From Flavobacterium salmonis (GTDB lineage Bacteria; Bacteroidota; Bacteroidia; Flavobacteriales; Flavobacteriaceae): a stretch of DNA of 64,000 nucleotides. Below are positions 42,739 through 51,108 of this stretch, one piece after another. Both the position numbers and the translations under genes were made by a program. The first letter of the stretch is position 1, and each line of letters starts with the position of its first letter. The notes under the pieces were generated by a model that saw only the letters and a list, made by a program, of their open reading frames with translations, had not been told where the DNA came from and did not search any database. The stretch lies in assembly GCF_903819435.1 (NCBI RefSeq), contig NZ_CAIJDP010000057.1:124001-188000 (forward strand), written 5' to 3'.

Positions 42739-43839
42739 ATGTTAAAACAATTTTTTATCCTGTGTTCAGGAGCCGACAGAAAGCTTCTCGAAAGCTGTTC
42801 AGAAGGCGAACAAACCAAATATGTTGGTATTGGCGCCACCGTTTTTTTTACTGCAGTAATGGCTTTTCTGGCCAGTGCTTATGCACTTTTTACCGTTTTT
42901 GACTCTATTTATCCTGCTCTGATTTTTGGGTTTGTATGGAGTTTACTTATTTTCAACCTGGATCGTTTTATCGTTTCTACTATTAAAAAAAGAGATCGTC
43001 TAATGGATGAATTTCTACAGGCGACTCCCAGAATTATACTGGCAATTATTATTGCTATTGTAATTTCGAAACCACTCGAAATCAAAATTTTCGAAAAAGA
43101 AATCAATACCGTTTTATTAAAGGAAAAAAACGAAATGGAACTTGCGAATAAAAAGCAAATAGGAACTTATTTTCAATCGGATTTGGATAAAAATAAGGCT
43201 GAAATTGCTGCTCTAAAAGCTGATATTCTGCAAAAAGAGAAAGAAGTAAATGCTTTATACTCAACTTACATTACAGAAGCCGAAGGGACTACAGGAACTA
43301 AAAGATTAGGAAAAGGCCCGGTTTATAAAGAAAAGAGAGAAAAACACGATGCTGCTTTCAAGGAATTCGAAACTTTAAAAGCCACTAACGAAGCCAAAAT
43401 TGCCGAAAAAGAAAAAACAGGCAAACAGCTTCAGGCCGATTTAGACAAAAAAGTTTCACAGACACAGCCAATCATTGAAGGTTTTGATGGATTAATGGCG
43501 AGAATCAATGCATTGAACAAATTACCGTGGCTACCGTCATTTTTTATTATGCTATTATTTTTAGCAATCGAAACTTCTCCTATAATTGCCAAATTGCTGG
43601 CTCCAAAAGGCGAATTCGATATTAAACAGGAAGAAGCTGAAACTGCCATGAAAGCCACTTTGGAACAAAATAAATACCAGCGTGAGTTACTGATTAAAAC
43701 AAGTGCGGAAATGCACAACAAAGTATATGCTGATATTGCCGAAGATAGGAACCTGTACAATCTACAGCGAAAAAATGCAACCGAATTGTTAGAGCTGCAA
43801 TCGCATAATTTTGTAGAAAAACAAAAGGCAACTTTATAG
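42739..43839 (+). CDS. DUF4407 domain membrane protein
   Basis: 366 residues. Three membrane segments lie in the first third (VGIGATVFFTAVMAFLASAYAL, SIYPALIFGFVWSLLIFNL, PRIILAIIIAIVISKPLEI). A long charged coiled-coil (~125-255) follows, then a fourth segment (LPWLPSFFIMLLFLAIETSPII) and a helical tail. This layout is the DUF4407 family, whose function is not established. No partner genes are adjacent. It may form a cytosolic coiled-coil scaffold held by membrane helices (inference). Confidence 0.88.
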   Translation: MLKQFFILCSGADRKLLESCSEGEQTKYVGIGATVFFTAVMAFLASAYALFTVFDSIYPALIFGFVWSLLIFNLDRFIVSTIKKRDRLMDEFLQATPRIILAIIIAIVISKPLEIKIFEKEINTVLLKEKNEMELANKKQIGTYFQSDLDKNKAEIAALKADILQKEKEVNALYSTYITEAEGTTGTKRLGKGPVYKEKREKHDAAFKEFETLKATNEAKIAEKEKTGKQLQADLDKKVSQTQPIIEGFDGLMARINALNKLPWLPSFFIMLLFLAIETSPIIAKLLAPKGEFDIKQEEAETAMKATLEQNKYQRELLIKTSAEMHNKVYADIAEDRNLYNLQRKNATELLELQSHNFVEKQKATL

Positions 43840-43853
43840 ACACACAAGAAAAT

Positions 43854-43889
43854 AAAAAACCTATTTTACTGAAGCAAAATAGGTTTTTT
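43854..43889. terminator. Bidirectional terminator between DUF4407 gene and rluB
   Basis: A perfect 14-bp stem, AAAAAACCTATTTT (43854-43867) with AAAATAGGTTTTTT (43876-43889), loop of 8. It serves both convergent genes. Confidence 0.92.
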
Positions 43890-43911
43890 AAATAATATTG
43901 AATCGTTTTTC

Positions 43912-44820
43912 TTAAACATTTTTCAAATTGATGATTTCCTGATCTGTCAAAAAACGCCAGTTTCCTCTTGGCAGATTCTTTTTAGTCAAACCTGCAAAAG
44001 ACACACGATCAATACGCAAGACATCATAATCAAAGTTTTCAAAAATAGCACGTACCACTTTTACATTCGATGAACGCAGTTTAAGACCAACTTCACTTTT
44101 TGGTTCGTTATCAATATAACTGATTTCTTCAACAAATACCCGGTGTCCATCAAGAACCAAACCTTTGCTTATTTTCTCTAAATCCTCAAATTTCAGGTTT
44201 TTATCTAATGAAACCTGATAAATTTTAGACGATTTCTGACTCGGTAAGGTAAACTTACGAATCATGTCTGTATCATTCGTAAACAATAACAATCCCGTAG
44301 TATTTTTGTCCATTCTGCCAATCGGAGCAATTTTAGCCGTTGTAGAACCACGAACTAATTCAAGAACGTTACGATATTCCTGACCTTCGTCTAATGCAGT
44401 TGTAAAGTTTTTTGGCTTATTCAGTAATATGTATTCTTTCTTTTCAGGAGTTAAAACCACTCCGTCAAAGTTTACCACATCATTTAATTTTACTAAATAC
44501 CCCATTTCAGTAACCGGAACGCCATTTACTTTAACGTTTCCTGACTGAATGTATATATCTGCATCACGACGCGAACAAACACCTGAATTCGAAATATATT
44601 TATTCAAACGTATTTCGTCAGAAGCTTTTTGTCTTTTTGGAGCCTGATTTTGTTTTTTAATTTTTTGTGCTTTCTCTTCTTCGGCTGCCTTAACAGCAGG
44701 GTTCACTTTCTTCGGCCCTTGAGCACGCTTTGCCATAGGAGGTTTTGGCTTGCCGGAGTTTGATTTTGAGCTGTTTGGTCTCGATCCGCCTCTTTTATTA
44801 TTCCCTTCCTTGTTGTTCAT
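43912..44820 (-). CDS. rluB: 23S rRNA pseudouridine synthase RluB-like
   Basis: 302 residues. The first ~65 residues are a basic, disordered tail rich in Lys, Asn, Gly and Pro. An S4 RNA-binding domain follows (~66-120: IRLNKYISNSGVCSRRDADIYI), then the RsuA/RluB catalytic domain with GRMDKNTTGLLLFTND (~168-183) holding the catalytic Asp. It makes pseudouridine in 23S rRNA; RluF or RsuA are possible alternatives by family. The basic extension is common in Bacteroidota and probably aids RNA binding. Confidence 0.9.
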   Translation of the reverse strand: MNNKEGNNKRGGSRPNSSKSNSGKPKPPMAKRAQGPKKVNPAVKAAEEEKAQKIKKQNQAPKRQKASDEIRLNKYISNSGVCSRRDADIYIQSGNVKVNGVPVTEMGYLVKLNDVVNFDGVVLTPEKKEYILLNKPKNFTTALDEGQEYRNVLELVRGSTTAKIAPIGRMDKNTTGLLLFTNDTDMIRKFTLPSQKSSKIYQVSLDKNLKFEDLEKISKGLVLDGHRVFVEEISYIDNEPKSEVGLKLRSSNVKVVRAIFENFDYDVLRIDRVSFAGLTKKNLPRGNWRFLTDQEIINLKNV

Positions 44821-44837
44821 AAATTCTGTAATTTGTG

Positions 44838-44845
44838 CAAAGATA
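44838..44845 (-). promoter_or_regulatory. -7 promoter box of rluB
   Basis: The minus strand reads TATCTTTG, 17 bases before the ATG at 44820. No TTG at the usual spacing. Confidence 0.6.
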
Positions 44846-44954
44846 GTTTTTTCCTGCTAATAAATCTTAAGTTCAATGTTGTTAGATTGATAGCAATACA
44901 GTTTTGATGAGTCAGGAGCTCACAATTGGCATTTTTAATCATTATAAAGGATGT

Positions 44955-45050
44955 CTCACAGAGATTAACAAAGGTTAAGATCAAGTTTCGCAAAGTTTCT
45001 TTAATAAATCTCTGTGTGTCTGCGGAATTCTATGTGAATCTCTGCGAAAT
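44955..45050. repeat. Imperfect inverted-repeat element
   Basis: CACAGAGATT (44957-44966) and AATCTCTGTG (45007-45016) form a perfect 10-bp pair 40 bases apart. A further AATCTCTGCGAAAT block lies at ~45036-45050. The sequence CTCTGTG...CTCTGCGAAAT resembles intergenic repeats known from flavobacteria. No gene is seen in 44846-45055. Confidence 0.5.
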
Positions 45051-45055
45051 AAACC

Positions 45056-46015
45056 CTAAAAATTCGAAATCAGCTGCTTTCCGTGCCACAACACACTCGG
45101 GTTAATCAAAACAATGCAAAAAACGCCCGAAACAATCAAAAACTTAAGCACATTATGAAGTAATAAGTATTGCTCTTTGGAATTTGATTTCCATAAATAA
45201 AGCAGAAAAAAAAGTAATGTTATAAAACATACATAGAAATAAATATCCATGTAGCCTACGTCATAAACATTGATTAATACGTAAACCGGAAGTATCGTTA
45301 GAAAGGTTAAAACCGTAATAACTTTTTTCGAAATAGCTTCATTATAAAGTATTGGAATAGTTTGGTAATTATTGGCCAGATCACCTTTTAAATTTTCAAG
45401 ATCTTTTATCATTTCCCTAATCAGTAATAATAAAAAAAGAAATATGGCGTGAGATGAAATAATGGTAAAATGGCTCCTGTGGTTTTCTATTTCTTCAAAT
45501 GAAATTTGGTTATAAAAATATAACAAAATGGCAAAAAAAGGCAAAACAGCCAGAAAGGCAGCTGTTAGGTTTCCGATAATAGCATATTTTTTTATTTTAT
45601 GAGAGTAAAACCAAATGAGGAAAATATAGCACGAAAAAAATAAAGAAGCACGCCATGAAACAATAAAAGCCATCAAAACAGCCATAAAATTCAGAGAGAA
45701 ATAAACCGAAAGTTTTGTTTTTTGACTTACCAGACGATCCAGCATGGATTTGTTGGGTCTGTTGATTAAGTCTTTCTGACTGTCGTAAAAATTATTGATA
45801 ATATACCCCGAAGCAATTGTAACTGCCGAAGCAAATACAATGAGAAACAAATAAGAATCCAATAAAATATCAAGTGCTCTTTTTTCAGGTGCGAGTATAA
45901 AAATAGCTGATAAATATTGTGCTAAAATGATAATAGGAATATTGTAACCTCTTACTACAGAGAACAGACTGACAATTTTCATTACTAAAAGTTTGTGCTG
46001 TCTGCTTAACATCAT
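45056..46015 (-). CDS. UbiA-family prenyltransferase
   Basis: 319 residues from the ATG at 46015; starts at 46012 or at MKIVSLF (~45982) are also possible. Eight to nine membrane segments. The first Asp-rich motif is NNFYDSQKD (form NxxxDxxxD, ~94-102), the second is EMIKDLENLKGD (~205-216, DxxxD). These bind the prenyl diphosphate and Mg. It joins a polyprenyl group to an aromatic or glycerol phosphate acceptor in the inner membrane. The closest use could be quinone, carotenoid/heme side chains or geranylgeranylglycerol phosphate. It lies 30 bases after mevalonate kinase, matching isoprenoid use. Confidence 0.87.
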   Translation of the reverse strand: MMLSRQHKLLVMKIVSLFSVVRGYNIPIIILAQYLSAIFILAPEKRALDILLDSYLFLIVFASAVTIASGYIINNFYDSQKDLINRPNKSMLDRLVSQKTKLSVYFSLNFMAVLMAFIVSWRASLFFSCYIFLIWFYSHKIKKYAIIGNLTAAFLAVLPFFAILLYFYNQISFEEIENHRSHFTIISSHAIFLFLLLLIREMIKDLENLKGDLANNYQTIPILYNEAISKKVITVLTFLTILPVYVLINVYDVGYMDIYFYVCFITLLFFLLYLWKSNSKEQYLLLHNVLKFLIVSGVFCIVLINPSVLWHGKQLISNF

Positions 46016-46044
46016 ACGGAATTAAAGTTTGGAAAAGTATAAAT

Positions 46045-46983
46045 TTAAAATTGATAAACAACTTCTAACTTATACTCTTTTAATGAAACTTTAGCACGCT
46101 CTAAATCTTCGGTAAAACCTAAAATGTAACCGCCACCGCCAGAACCGCAAAGTTTTAAATAATAATCATTGGTATCAATCCCGTGTTGCCAGATTCCGTG
46201 AAATTGCTCCGGAATCATAGGCTTAAAATTGTTTAAAACGACTTTAGAAAGCTTTTTAGTATTGGTAAACAACGATTTCATATCCCCGTGCAAAAAGTTT
46301 TCTACACAGGCATCGGTATATTTTACGAATTGGTTTTTTAACATCGTACGGAAACCTTTGTCTTTCAGGTTTTCCATGAAGATATTGACCATTGGAGCCG
46401 TTTCCCCCACAATTCCTGAATCTAATAAAAACACTGCTCCTTTTCCGTCAAAACTCTGCGTCGGAATACCGGTTGCTTCGATATTATCTTTAGAATTAAT
46501 TAAAATCGGGATACTCAAATAACTGTTTAACGGATCCAGTCCGGAACTTTTTCCGTGGAAAAAACTCTCCATTTGAGCAAATATATTTTTTAACTGCAAT
46601 AATTTTTCACGGGTCAGATTCTCAAGAACCGTAATTTTGTGAGTCGCATATTTGTCATAAATAGCCGCAACCAAAGCACCACTGCTTCCCACTCCATATC
46701 CTTGCGGAATACTGGAATCAAAATACATTCCGGTTTCAACATCGCTTTTTAAAGATGCCAAATCAAAAGCAACCAGATCAGGCTGTTCTGTTTGTAAGTT
46801 TTCCAGATAAATGGTATAGCGTTTTAAACTTGCATTTGAGGCAATGGCTTCTGCAGAAGGGTTTTCATCTTTCTTTAGTGCTCCATTGTAAAAATTATAA
46901 GGAATAGAAAGTCCTTTAGAGTCGCGAATGATTCCGTATTCTCCAAAGAGTAATATTTTTGAGTAAAATAATGGTCCTTTCAT
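46045..46983 (-). CDS. mvk: Mevalonate kinase
   Basis: 312 residues. GHMP kinase: N-terminal KILLFGEYGIIRDSKGLSIPY (~9-29), ATP loop SSIPQGYGVGSSGALVAAIYD (~88-108), ESFFHGKSSGLDPLNSYLS with the catalytic Asp, and the C-terminal KLCGSGGGGYILGF loop. It phosphorylates mevalonate. It lies between UbiA (30 bases) and a toxin gene on the same strand, with diphosphomevalonate decarboxylase beyond. Confidence 0.92.
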   Translation of the reverse strand: MKGPLFYSKILLFGEYGIIRDSKGLSIPYNFYNGALKKDENPSAEAIASNASLKRYTIYLENLQTEQPDLVAFDLASLKSDVETGMYFDSSIPQGYGVGSSGALVAAIYDKYATHKITVLENLTREKLLQLKNIFAQMESFFHGKSSGLDPLNSYLSIPILINSKDNIEATGIPTQSFDGKGAVFLLDSGIVGETAPMVNIFMENLKDKGFRTMLKNQFVKYTDACVENFLHGDMKSLFTNTKKLSKVVLNNFKPMIPEQFHGIWQHGIDTNDYYLKLCGSGGGGYILGFTEDLERAKVSLKEYKLEVVYQF

Positions 46984-47000
46984 ATGTTTATTTTATGTCT

Positions 47001-47291
47001 TTACTTTATTTGATTTGGGTCTTGTCTGGTGCCGAAAAAGTTGATAATAGTTATTTGTTTTGAACTAAAAACATAATAAAAAGTAGTCTGTCTTGTTAGA
47101 ACACATTTTCTAATCATTTTGTTTTTTTCACTGTAAGGAAAACTTTCCGGATGTAAAAGAATTGCTGAAATTGATTTATCAAATTTTTTCAGAAAATCAA
47201 TTTTTCTTTTTGTTGACCATTTTGTTTCGATGTAGCTCAAAATTTTTTCGAAAGATCTTTCGGCTCTTAGAGTAAATTCGATATTTCTCAA
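47001..47291 (-). CDS. ParE/RelE-family toxin
   Basis: 96 residues with the compact RelE/ParE fold: EFTLRAERSFEKILSYIETKW, FLKKFDKSISAILLHPESFPYSEK, IRKCVLTRQTTFYYVFSSKQITIINFFGTRQDP. The C-terminal FGTRQDP is typical of ParE-type proteins. It poisons gyrase (ParE) or cuts mRNA on the ribosome (RelE); the sequence does not decide. The start overlaps the antitoxin stop by 4 bases (ATGA). It is inserted in a mevalonate gene cluster. Confidence 0.87.
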   Translation of the reverse strand: MRNIEFTLRAERSFEKILSYIETKWSTKRKIDFLKKFDKSISAILLHPESFPYSEKNKMIRKCVLTRQTTFYYVFSSKQITIINFFGTRQDPNQIK

Positions 47292-47512
47292 CCTAAACCG
47301 TGTCTTTTTAAAATTGATTCATAACCCACAACTTCTCCTCTTTCAAATTCCTGCATGCTTAGTTCAAGATCCTCTTTTTGCTCATCAGTCAAGTCATCCC
47401 ACCAATCTTTCTGTTCTTTTTTGAAAATTTTTCGAATAGATTTTAATATAGTCGGATCTTCTGTATCTACTAACAACTTTATCAGTTCAAGTTTTTCTAA
47501 TTGAATGTCCAT
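47288..47512 (-). CDS. Antitoxin of the ParE/RelE pair
   Basis: About 74 residues from the ATG at 47512; a longer TTG frame to 47518 is unlikely. Acidic, with a helical N-terminal half (MDIQLEKLELIKLLVDTED, LKSIRKIFKK) and a toxin-neutralising tail (WWDDLTDEQKEDLELSMQEFERGEVVGYESILK). This matches small antitoxins of flavobacterial ParE pairs that lack a canonical DNA-binding motif. It has its own promoter at 47538. Confidence 0.82.
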   Translation of the reverse strand: MDIQLEKLELIKLLVDTEDPTILKSIRKIFKKEQKDWWDDLTDEQKEDLELSMQEFERGEVVGYESILKRHGLG

Positions 47513-47537
47513 AATCAAAAATTTAACTAAAGATACG

Positions 47538-47568
47538 CAAAATTATAATGCAATTGCGCCATCACCAA
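47538..47568 (-). promoter_or_regulatory. Promoter of the toxin-antitoxin pair
   Basis: The minus strand shows TTG (47566-47568), a 20-base spacer and TAATTTTG (47538-47545), 25 bases before the antitoxin ATG. It overlaps the last codons of the decarboxylase gene. The pair can be transcribed independently, and the promoter could also carry the downstream mevalonate kinase and UbiA genes. Confidence 0.7.
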
Positions 47569-48625
47569 TTTCGTCGCAAATGTACTGACCATTTTGACAA
47601 AAGCCAACTAATTCGTTCTTAATAAATTGTAATACTTTTTCTTTTACATTTTCAGGATAAAGCACATGCACGTTTGCACCGGCATCAAGGGTAAAACAAA
47701 CCGGAGTTTTTGTTTCGGCTCTGAATTTCCAGATGGCGTTAATAATTTGTAATGTGTTTGGCTTCATGAGGATAAAATAAGGCATCGAAGTCATCATCAT
47801 GGCGTGTAAAGTCAGAGCTTCACTTTCTATAACTTTGATAAACTCTTCTACATTTCCACTTTCGAAAATAGCGATTAATTTATCAAGATTCTCGTGTGCC
47901 TGCGCAAAACGGCTGTAGGCATACGGATGATTGTGCATTAAATCATGTCCAACCGTGCTCGTAACCTGTTTTTCTCCTTTATCAACCAATAAAATGGTAT
48001 CCTGATAATTATAGAAATTTTCGTGAATTGCATGCGGAAATTCAACTCCGAATAAATCTGAACTTCCTTTTATATTTTTCTGTTCGCCCCAAACGACAAC
48101 GTTTCCTTTCACGCTTCGGCATGCACTTCCTGAACCTAAACGGGCTAAAAATGATGCTTTCTGATAAAAATAATCGTCTGTCATTTCCGGGTTGAGCTTT
48201 TTTTCTAAACTCATAAAATTCATTGCCAAAGCCGCCATTCCGGATGCAGAAGAAGCAATTCCCGAGCTGTGCGGAAAGGTATTATGTGTATCAATCGTAA
48301 AATGATACTCTTTCAAAAAAGGCAGATATAGTTCAATTCGCTCTAAAAACTTTCTGATTTTTGGATTAAAATCTTCTTTTGCTTTTCCTTCAAATAATAA
48401 ATCAAATGAAAAAGCATCCTGACTCTCTTTCTTTTCAAAAGCAAGTTTCGTAATCGTTTTGCAATTATTCAATGTAAAACTTACCGATGGATTCGCCGGA
48501 ATCTGGTTCTCTTTTTTTCCCCAGTATTTCACCAATGCAATATTGCTTGGAGCACTCCATTCAAAGTTTCCGTTTTCAATTGTTGAAGAATATGTTTTAG
48601 GAATAAAATCAGCTGCTGTAAACAT
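47543..48625 (-). CDS. mvaD: Diphosphomevalonate decarboxylase
   Basis: 360 residues, close to the bacterial norm. WSAPSNIALVKYWGKKENQIPANPS (from Trp23) is the family signature. The ATP loop is FPHSSGIASSASGMAALA (~117-134), SGSACRSV holds substrate-binding residues, and the decarboxylation Asp is in FTLDAGANVHVLY near 300. It converts mevalonate 5-diphosphate to isopentenyl diphosphate with ATP. It is first in a minus-strand row: decarboxylase, antitoxin, toxin, mevalonate kinase, UbiA. Confidence 0.95.
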   Translation of the reverse strand: MFTAADFIPKTYSSTIENGNFEWSAPSNIALVKYWGKKENQIPANPSVSFTLNNCKTITKLAFEKKESQDAFSFDLLFEGKAKEDFNPKIRKFLERIELYLPFLKEYHFTIDTHNTFPHSSGIASSASGMAALAMNFMSLEKKLNPEMTDDYFYQKASFLARLGSGSACRSVKGNVVVWGEQKNIKGSSDLFGVEFPHAIHENFYNYQDTILLVDKGEKQVTSTVGHDLMHNHPYAYSRFAQAHENLDKLIAIFESGNVEEFIKVIESEALTLHAMMMTSMPYFILMKPNTLQIINAIWKFRAETKTPVCFTLDAGANVHVLYPENVKEKVLQFIKNELVGFCQNGQYICDEIGDGAIAL

Positions 48626-48642
48626 GAAATATAAAATTTTGA

Positions 48643-48650
48643 CAAAGATA
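48643..48650 (-). promoter_or_regulatory. -7 promoter box of diphosphomevalonate decarboxylase
   Basis: The minus strand reads TATCTTTG, 17 bases before the ATG at 48625. No TTG at normal spacing. Confidence 0.6.
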
Positions 48651-48745
48651 ACTTTTTCACCATATAAGTTATATAAGAAATATAAGCAGCTTTTACTAAA
48701 ATGAACTTATATGAATTATATGGTTTTAAAATTTTTCTTTTTGAC

Positions 48746-48753
48746 TATTTTTG
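48746..48753 (+). promoter_or_regulatory. -7 promoter box of tspO
   Basis: TATTTTTG fits TAnnTTTG, 18 bases before the ATG at 48772. An in-frame TTG inside this box gives a falsely long frame. Confidence 0.5.
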
Positions 48754-48771
48754 ACTAGAAAATTTGACCCA

Positions 48772-49248
48772 ATGAATAAGTTCGTAAAAATAGCAATAGC
48801 GTTAGTAGTTTGTTTAGCAGTAGGATATTCTGCAAGTCTGGTAACAAGACCGAGTGTAGTAGGGTGGTATCCTACAATTGAAAAACCAATTTTTAATCCG
48901 CCCAACTGGATTTTCATGCCGGTCTGGACCTTACTTTATGTTTTTATGGCCATTGCCGCAGGATTGGTCTGGGATAAAATAAAAGAGCAAAATGAAGAAG
49001 TAAAAAAAGCTTTAGGGTTTTTCATTATCCAGTTAACGCTTAATGCTGTCTGGTCCTACTTATTCTTCGGATTAAAAAATCCGATGCTGGCTTTAATAGA
49101 AATCGTTCTTTTATGGCTGATGATTTATGAAACGTATTTAAAATTTACTAAAATCAATAAAACGGCTGGGTATTTATTAATCCCGTATTTGGCCTGGGTT
49201 GGATTTGCAGCGATTTTGAATGCGAGTATCTGGTGGTTGAATAGATAA
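48772..49248 (+). CDS. tspO: TspO/MBR family membrane protein
   Basis: 158 residues from the ATG at 48772. Five membrane segments, as in TspO. Typical pieces are WYPTIEKPIFNPPNWIFMPVWTLLYVFMAIAAGLVW (positions ~30-65) with the PxxxPPxxxFxPVWxxLY pattern, LTLNAVWSYLFFG, and YLAWVGFAAILNASIWWLN. Members bind porphyrins and sterol-like ligands and respond to oxygen or stress. It is alone on the plus strand, divergent from mvaD. Confidence 0.93.
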   Translation: MNKFVKIAIALVVCLAVGYSASLVTRPSVVGWYPTIEKPIFNPPNWIFMPVWTLLYVFMAIAAGLVWDKIKEQNEEVKKALGFFIIQLTLNAVWSYLFFGLKNPMLALIEIVLLWLMIYETYLKFTKINKTAGYLLIPYLAWVGFAAILNASIWWLNR

Positions 49249-49289
49249 TTCACGTTTTTTGTTTCAGGTTTAATTAATACATTCATTTT

Positions 49290-50270
49290 ATGAATAGATT
49301 TAAGGTCTTTGTTCTCGTTTTGGTTTTAATTTCATTTAAAAGTTTTGCCTGTTTGAATGGTGAAACTAAAATTTTAAAAAATGGAGCTTATGCTTATCAG
49401 GACTATGATGGAATTAATCCTAAAGGACATTATTTTTTCAAGGGAGATTTTCCAAGATTGATAATTGAACTTGACAGTTTGTATAAAAAAACAAAAAATC
49501 TCGATTATTTATCTGACAAAGGATATCTTTTAATTGTTCTGGGAAAATATGACGAAGCTTTAAAATTATATCTGAGCATTGAAAAACTTAAGCCCAATAG
49601 ATATAGCACGGCATCTAATTTGGGAACACTTTACGAATTAATGGGCGAAAATCAGAAAGCCTATAACTGGATCAAAAAATCTATTGCAATTAATCCCAAA
49701 TCTCATGAAGGATCTGAATGGCTTCATTTGAAAATATTAGAAGCTAAGATCAAGAATATAAATACTGTTTCCGGTCAGTTTTTAATAAATACTAATTTTG
49801 GAACTTCGCGTGAACCTAAGACAAAATTATCTACAAAAGAAATTGATGAATTGGTAAAATCGATTTATTTTCAGGTAAATGAACGAATGTCATTTATAGA
49901 GCCAAAAGACAAAATCATTTCAATTCTACTTTTTGAACTTGGCAACCTTGCAGAATTGCTGGGAAAACATAATAGCGCACTTGATACTTACAGAACTGCC
50001 AGAGAATATGGTTATTATGGAGATTTGATTGTAGAAAGAATGATTAATAGCGCCCAGGGCGAAATTGACTATTATAGTGAAAGAGCTGTTAGTTATGGTT
50101 CACAACTTCGTACTTTAAGAGAAAGCAAAAAGGATATAAATTCAGATTATATATACCAAATTGAAACAAGTTTGATTATTCTTTCAGTAATAACAATAAT
50201 TTTATCGATTGCTTTTGTTGTACTTCTCTTAAAATGGAAAAAACTTAAAAAATCTACCTCAACTTCTTAA
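49290..50270 (+). CDS. TPR-repeat protein with signal peptide and C-terminal TM
   Basis: 326 residues. A signal peptide (FKVFVLVLVLISFKSFA) is followed by helical TPR units (YLLIVLGKYDEALKLYLSIEKLKP, ASNLGTLYELMGENQKAYNWIKKSIAINP), a less regular middle, and a C-terminal membrane segment (SLIILSVITIILSIAFVVLLL, ~290-312) with a basic end. The TPR part should lie in the periplasm and the protein should be anchored by its C-terminus. The function is unknown. Its 3' end overlaps the convergent gene by 17 bases. Confidence 0.82.
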   Translation: MNRFKVFVLVLVLISFKSFACLNGETKILKNGAYAYQDYDGINPKGHYFFKGDFPRLIIELDSLYKKTKNLDYLSDKGYLLIVLGKYDEALKLYLSIEKLKPNRYSTASNLGTLYELMGENQKAYNWIKKSIAINPKSHEGSEWLHLKILEAKIKNINTVSGQFLINTNFGTSREPKTKLSTKEIDELVKSIYFQVNERMSFIEPKDKIISILLFELGNLAELLGKHNSALDTYRTAREYGYYGDLIVERMINSAQGEIDYYSERAVSYGSQLRTLRESKKDINSDYIYQIETSLIILSVITIILSIAFVVLLLKWKKLKKSTSTS

Positions 50271-50985
50271 ACTCTTCGTTTTTAGTATACAAAAAATCCA
50301 TTGTAGCCAAAATATTCGGATTTTCTAATAGGGTTTTAGATTTTGGATCGGCATCGCAGAATTCAATAAAAAGCGCTGTTTCTTCGGGCTTTAATTTCAG
50401 CTCTTTTGTCAAAAAATCAAGAGGCAATGTGCTTTTTACAAGCTGGTTTAAACCAATTTTTGGGCTTTCCTTTTTAGGAGTTTCTTCTTTTTTGAATAAA
50501 TTCCGAATTTGTTTTCCAAGGTAAATAAAATCTGTTCCGAGGGGCATAACTGCTTCTTTATAACCAGCAATTTTTAATCCTTCTTTTGATTTGTGAGAGT
50601 TTAGCTTAATCTGTTCTATTTCTTCTTTAGTCAGCCAGACTGTTTTTGATTCCTTATTCAAAACGACAACTTCTTTCAGCTCTTCCGGTTTGGCAATCAT
50701 ATTGACTGTAAAATCATTGGACTGAATGTTTTCTGCTGAGACTTTTAATCTTGTAAATAAAAAATCTTTTGAGAAGAAAAGCAGACTGTCTTTTATCTTT
50801 ACAGCAATTGAAAATTCGCCCGATTCATTTGTTCTGGTGCTGATTTTAGCAGTTTTGTTGATTACTTCTATATTTTTAAGCGGAAGATCCTGAGCAACTA
50901 CTTTACCATGAAGCAATTTTTCAGTTTGTGAAACAGATAACTGATAGGTAAAAAAAGAAATTGTGGTAAGTAATTTTACTCTCAT
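50254..50985 (-). CDS. Carboxypeptidase-like regulatory-domain protein
   Basis: 243 residues with a signal peptide (LLTTISFFTYQLSVSQ). A small beta-sandwich domain lies at ~20-100 (LHGKVVAQDLPLKNIEVINKTAKISTRTNESGEFSIAV), of the type also found at the N-terminus of TonB-dependent receptors. A helical C-terminal half with KEEIEQIKL and LKPEETALFIEFC follows. No barrel follows. Its role is unknown. Confidence 0.78.
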   Translation of the reverse strand: MRVKLLTTISFFTYQLSVSQTEKLLHGKVVAQDLPLKNIEVINKTAKISTRTNESGEFSIAVKIKDSLLFFSKDFLFTRLKVSAENIQSNDFTVNMIAKPEELKEVVVLNKESKTVWLTKEEIEQIKLNSHKSKEGLKIAGYKEAVMPLGTDFIYLGKQIRNLFKKEETPKKESPKIGLNQLVKSTLPLDFLTKELKLKPEETALFIEFCDADPKSKTLLENPNILATMDFLYTKNEEFKKLR

Positions 50986-51108
50986 ACAGATTAATTAGCT
51001 GAGAGTAAAATTATTAGAATCGTCTTAATAAAAACTTATGAATTGTGTAAATTCTTGTTAATAATTACATTAGGATATCGAAATGGAGTGAATATTAAAT
51101 CAAATGTT

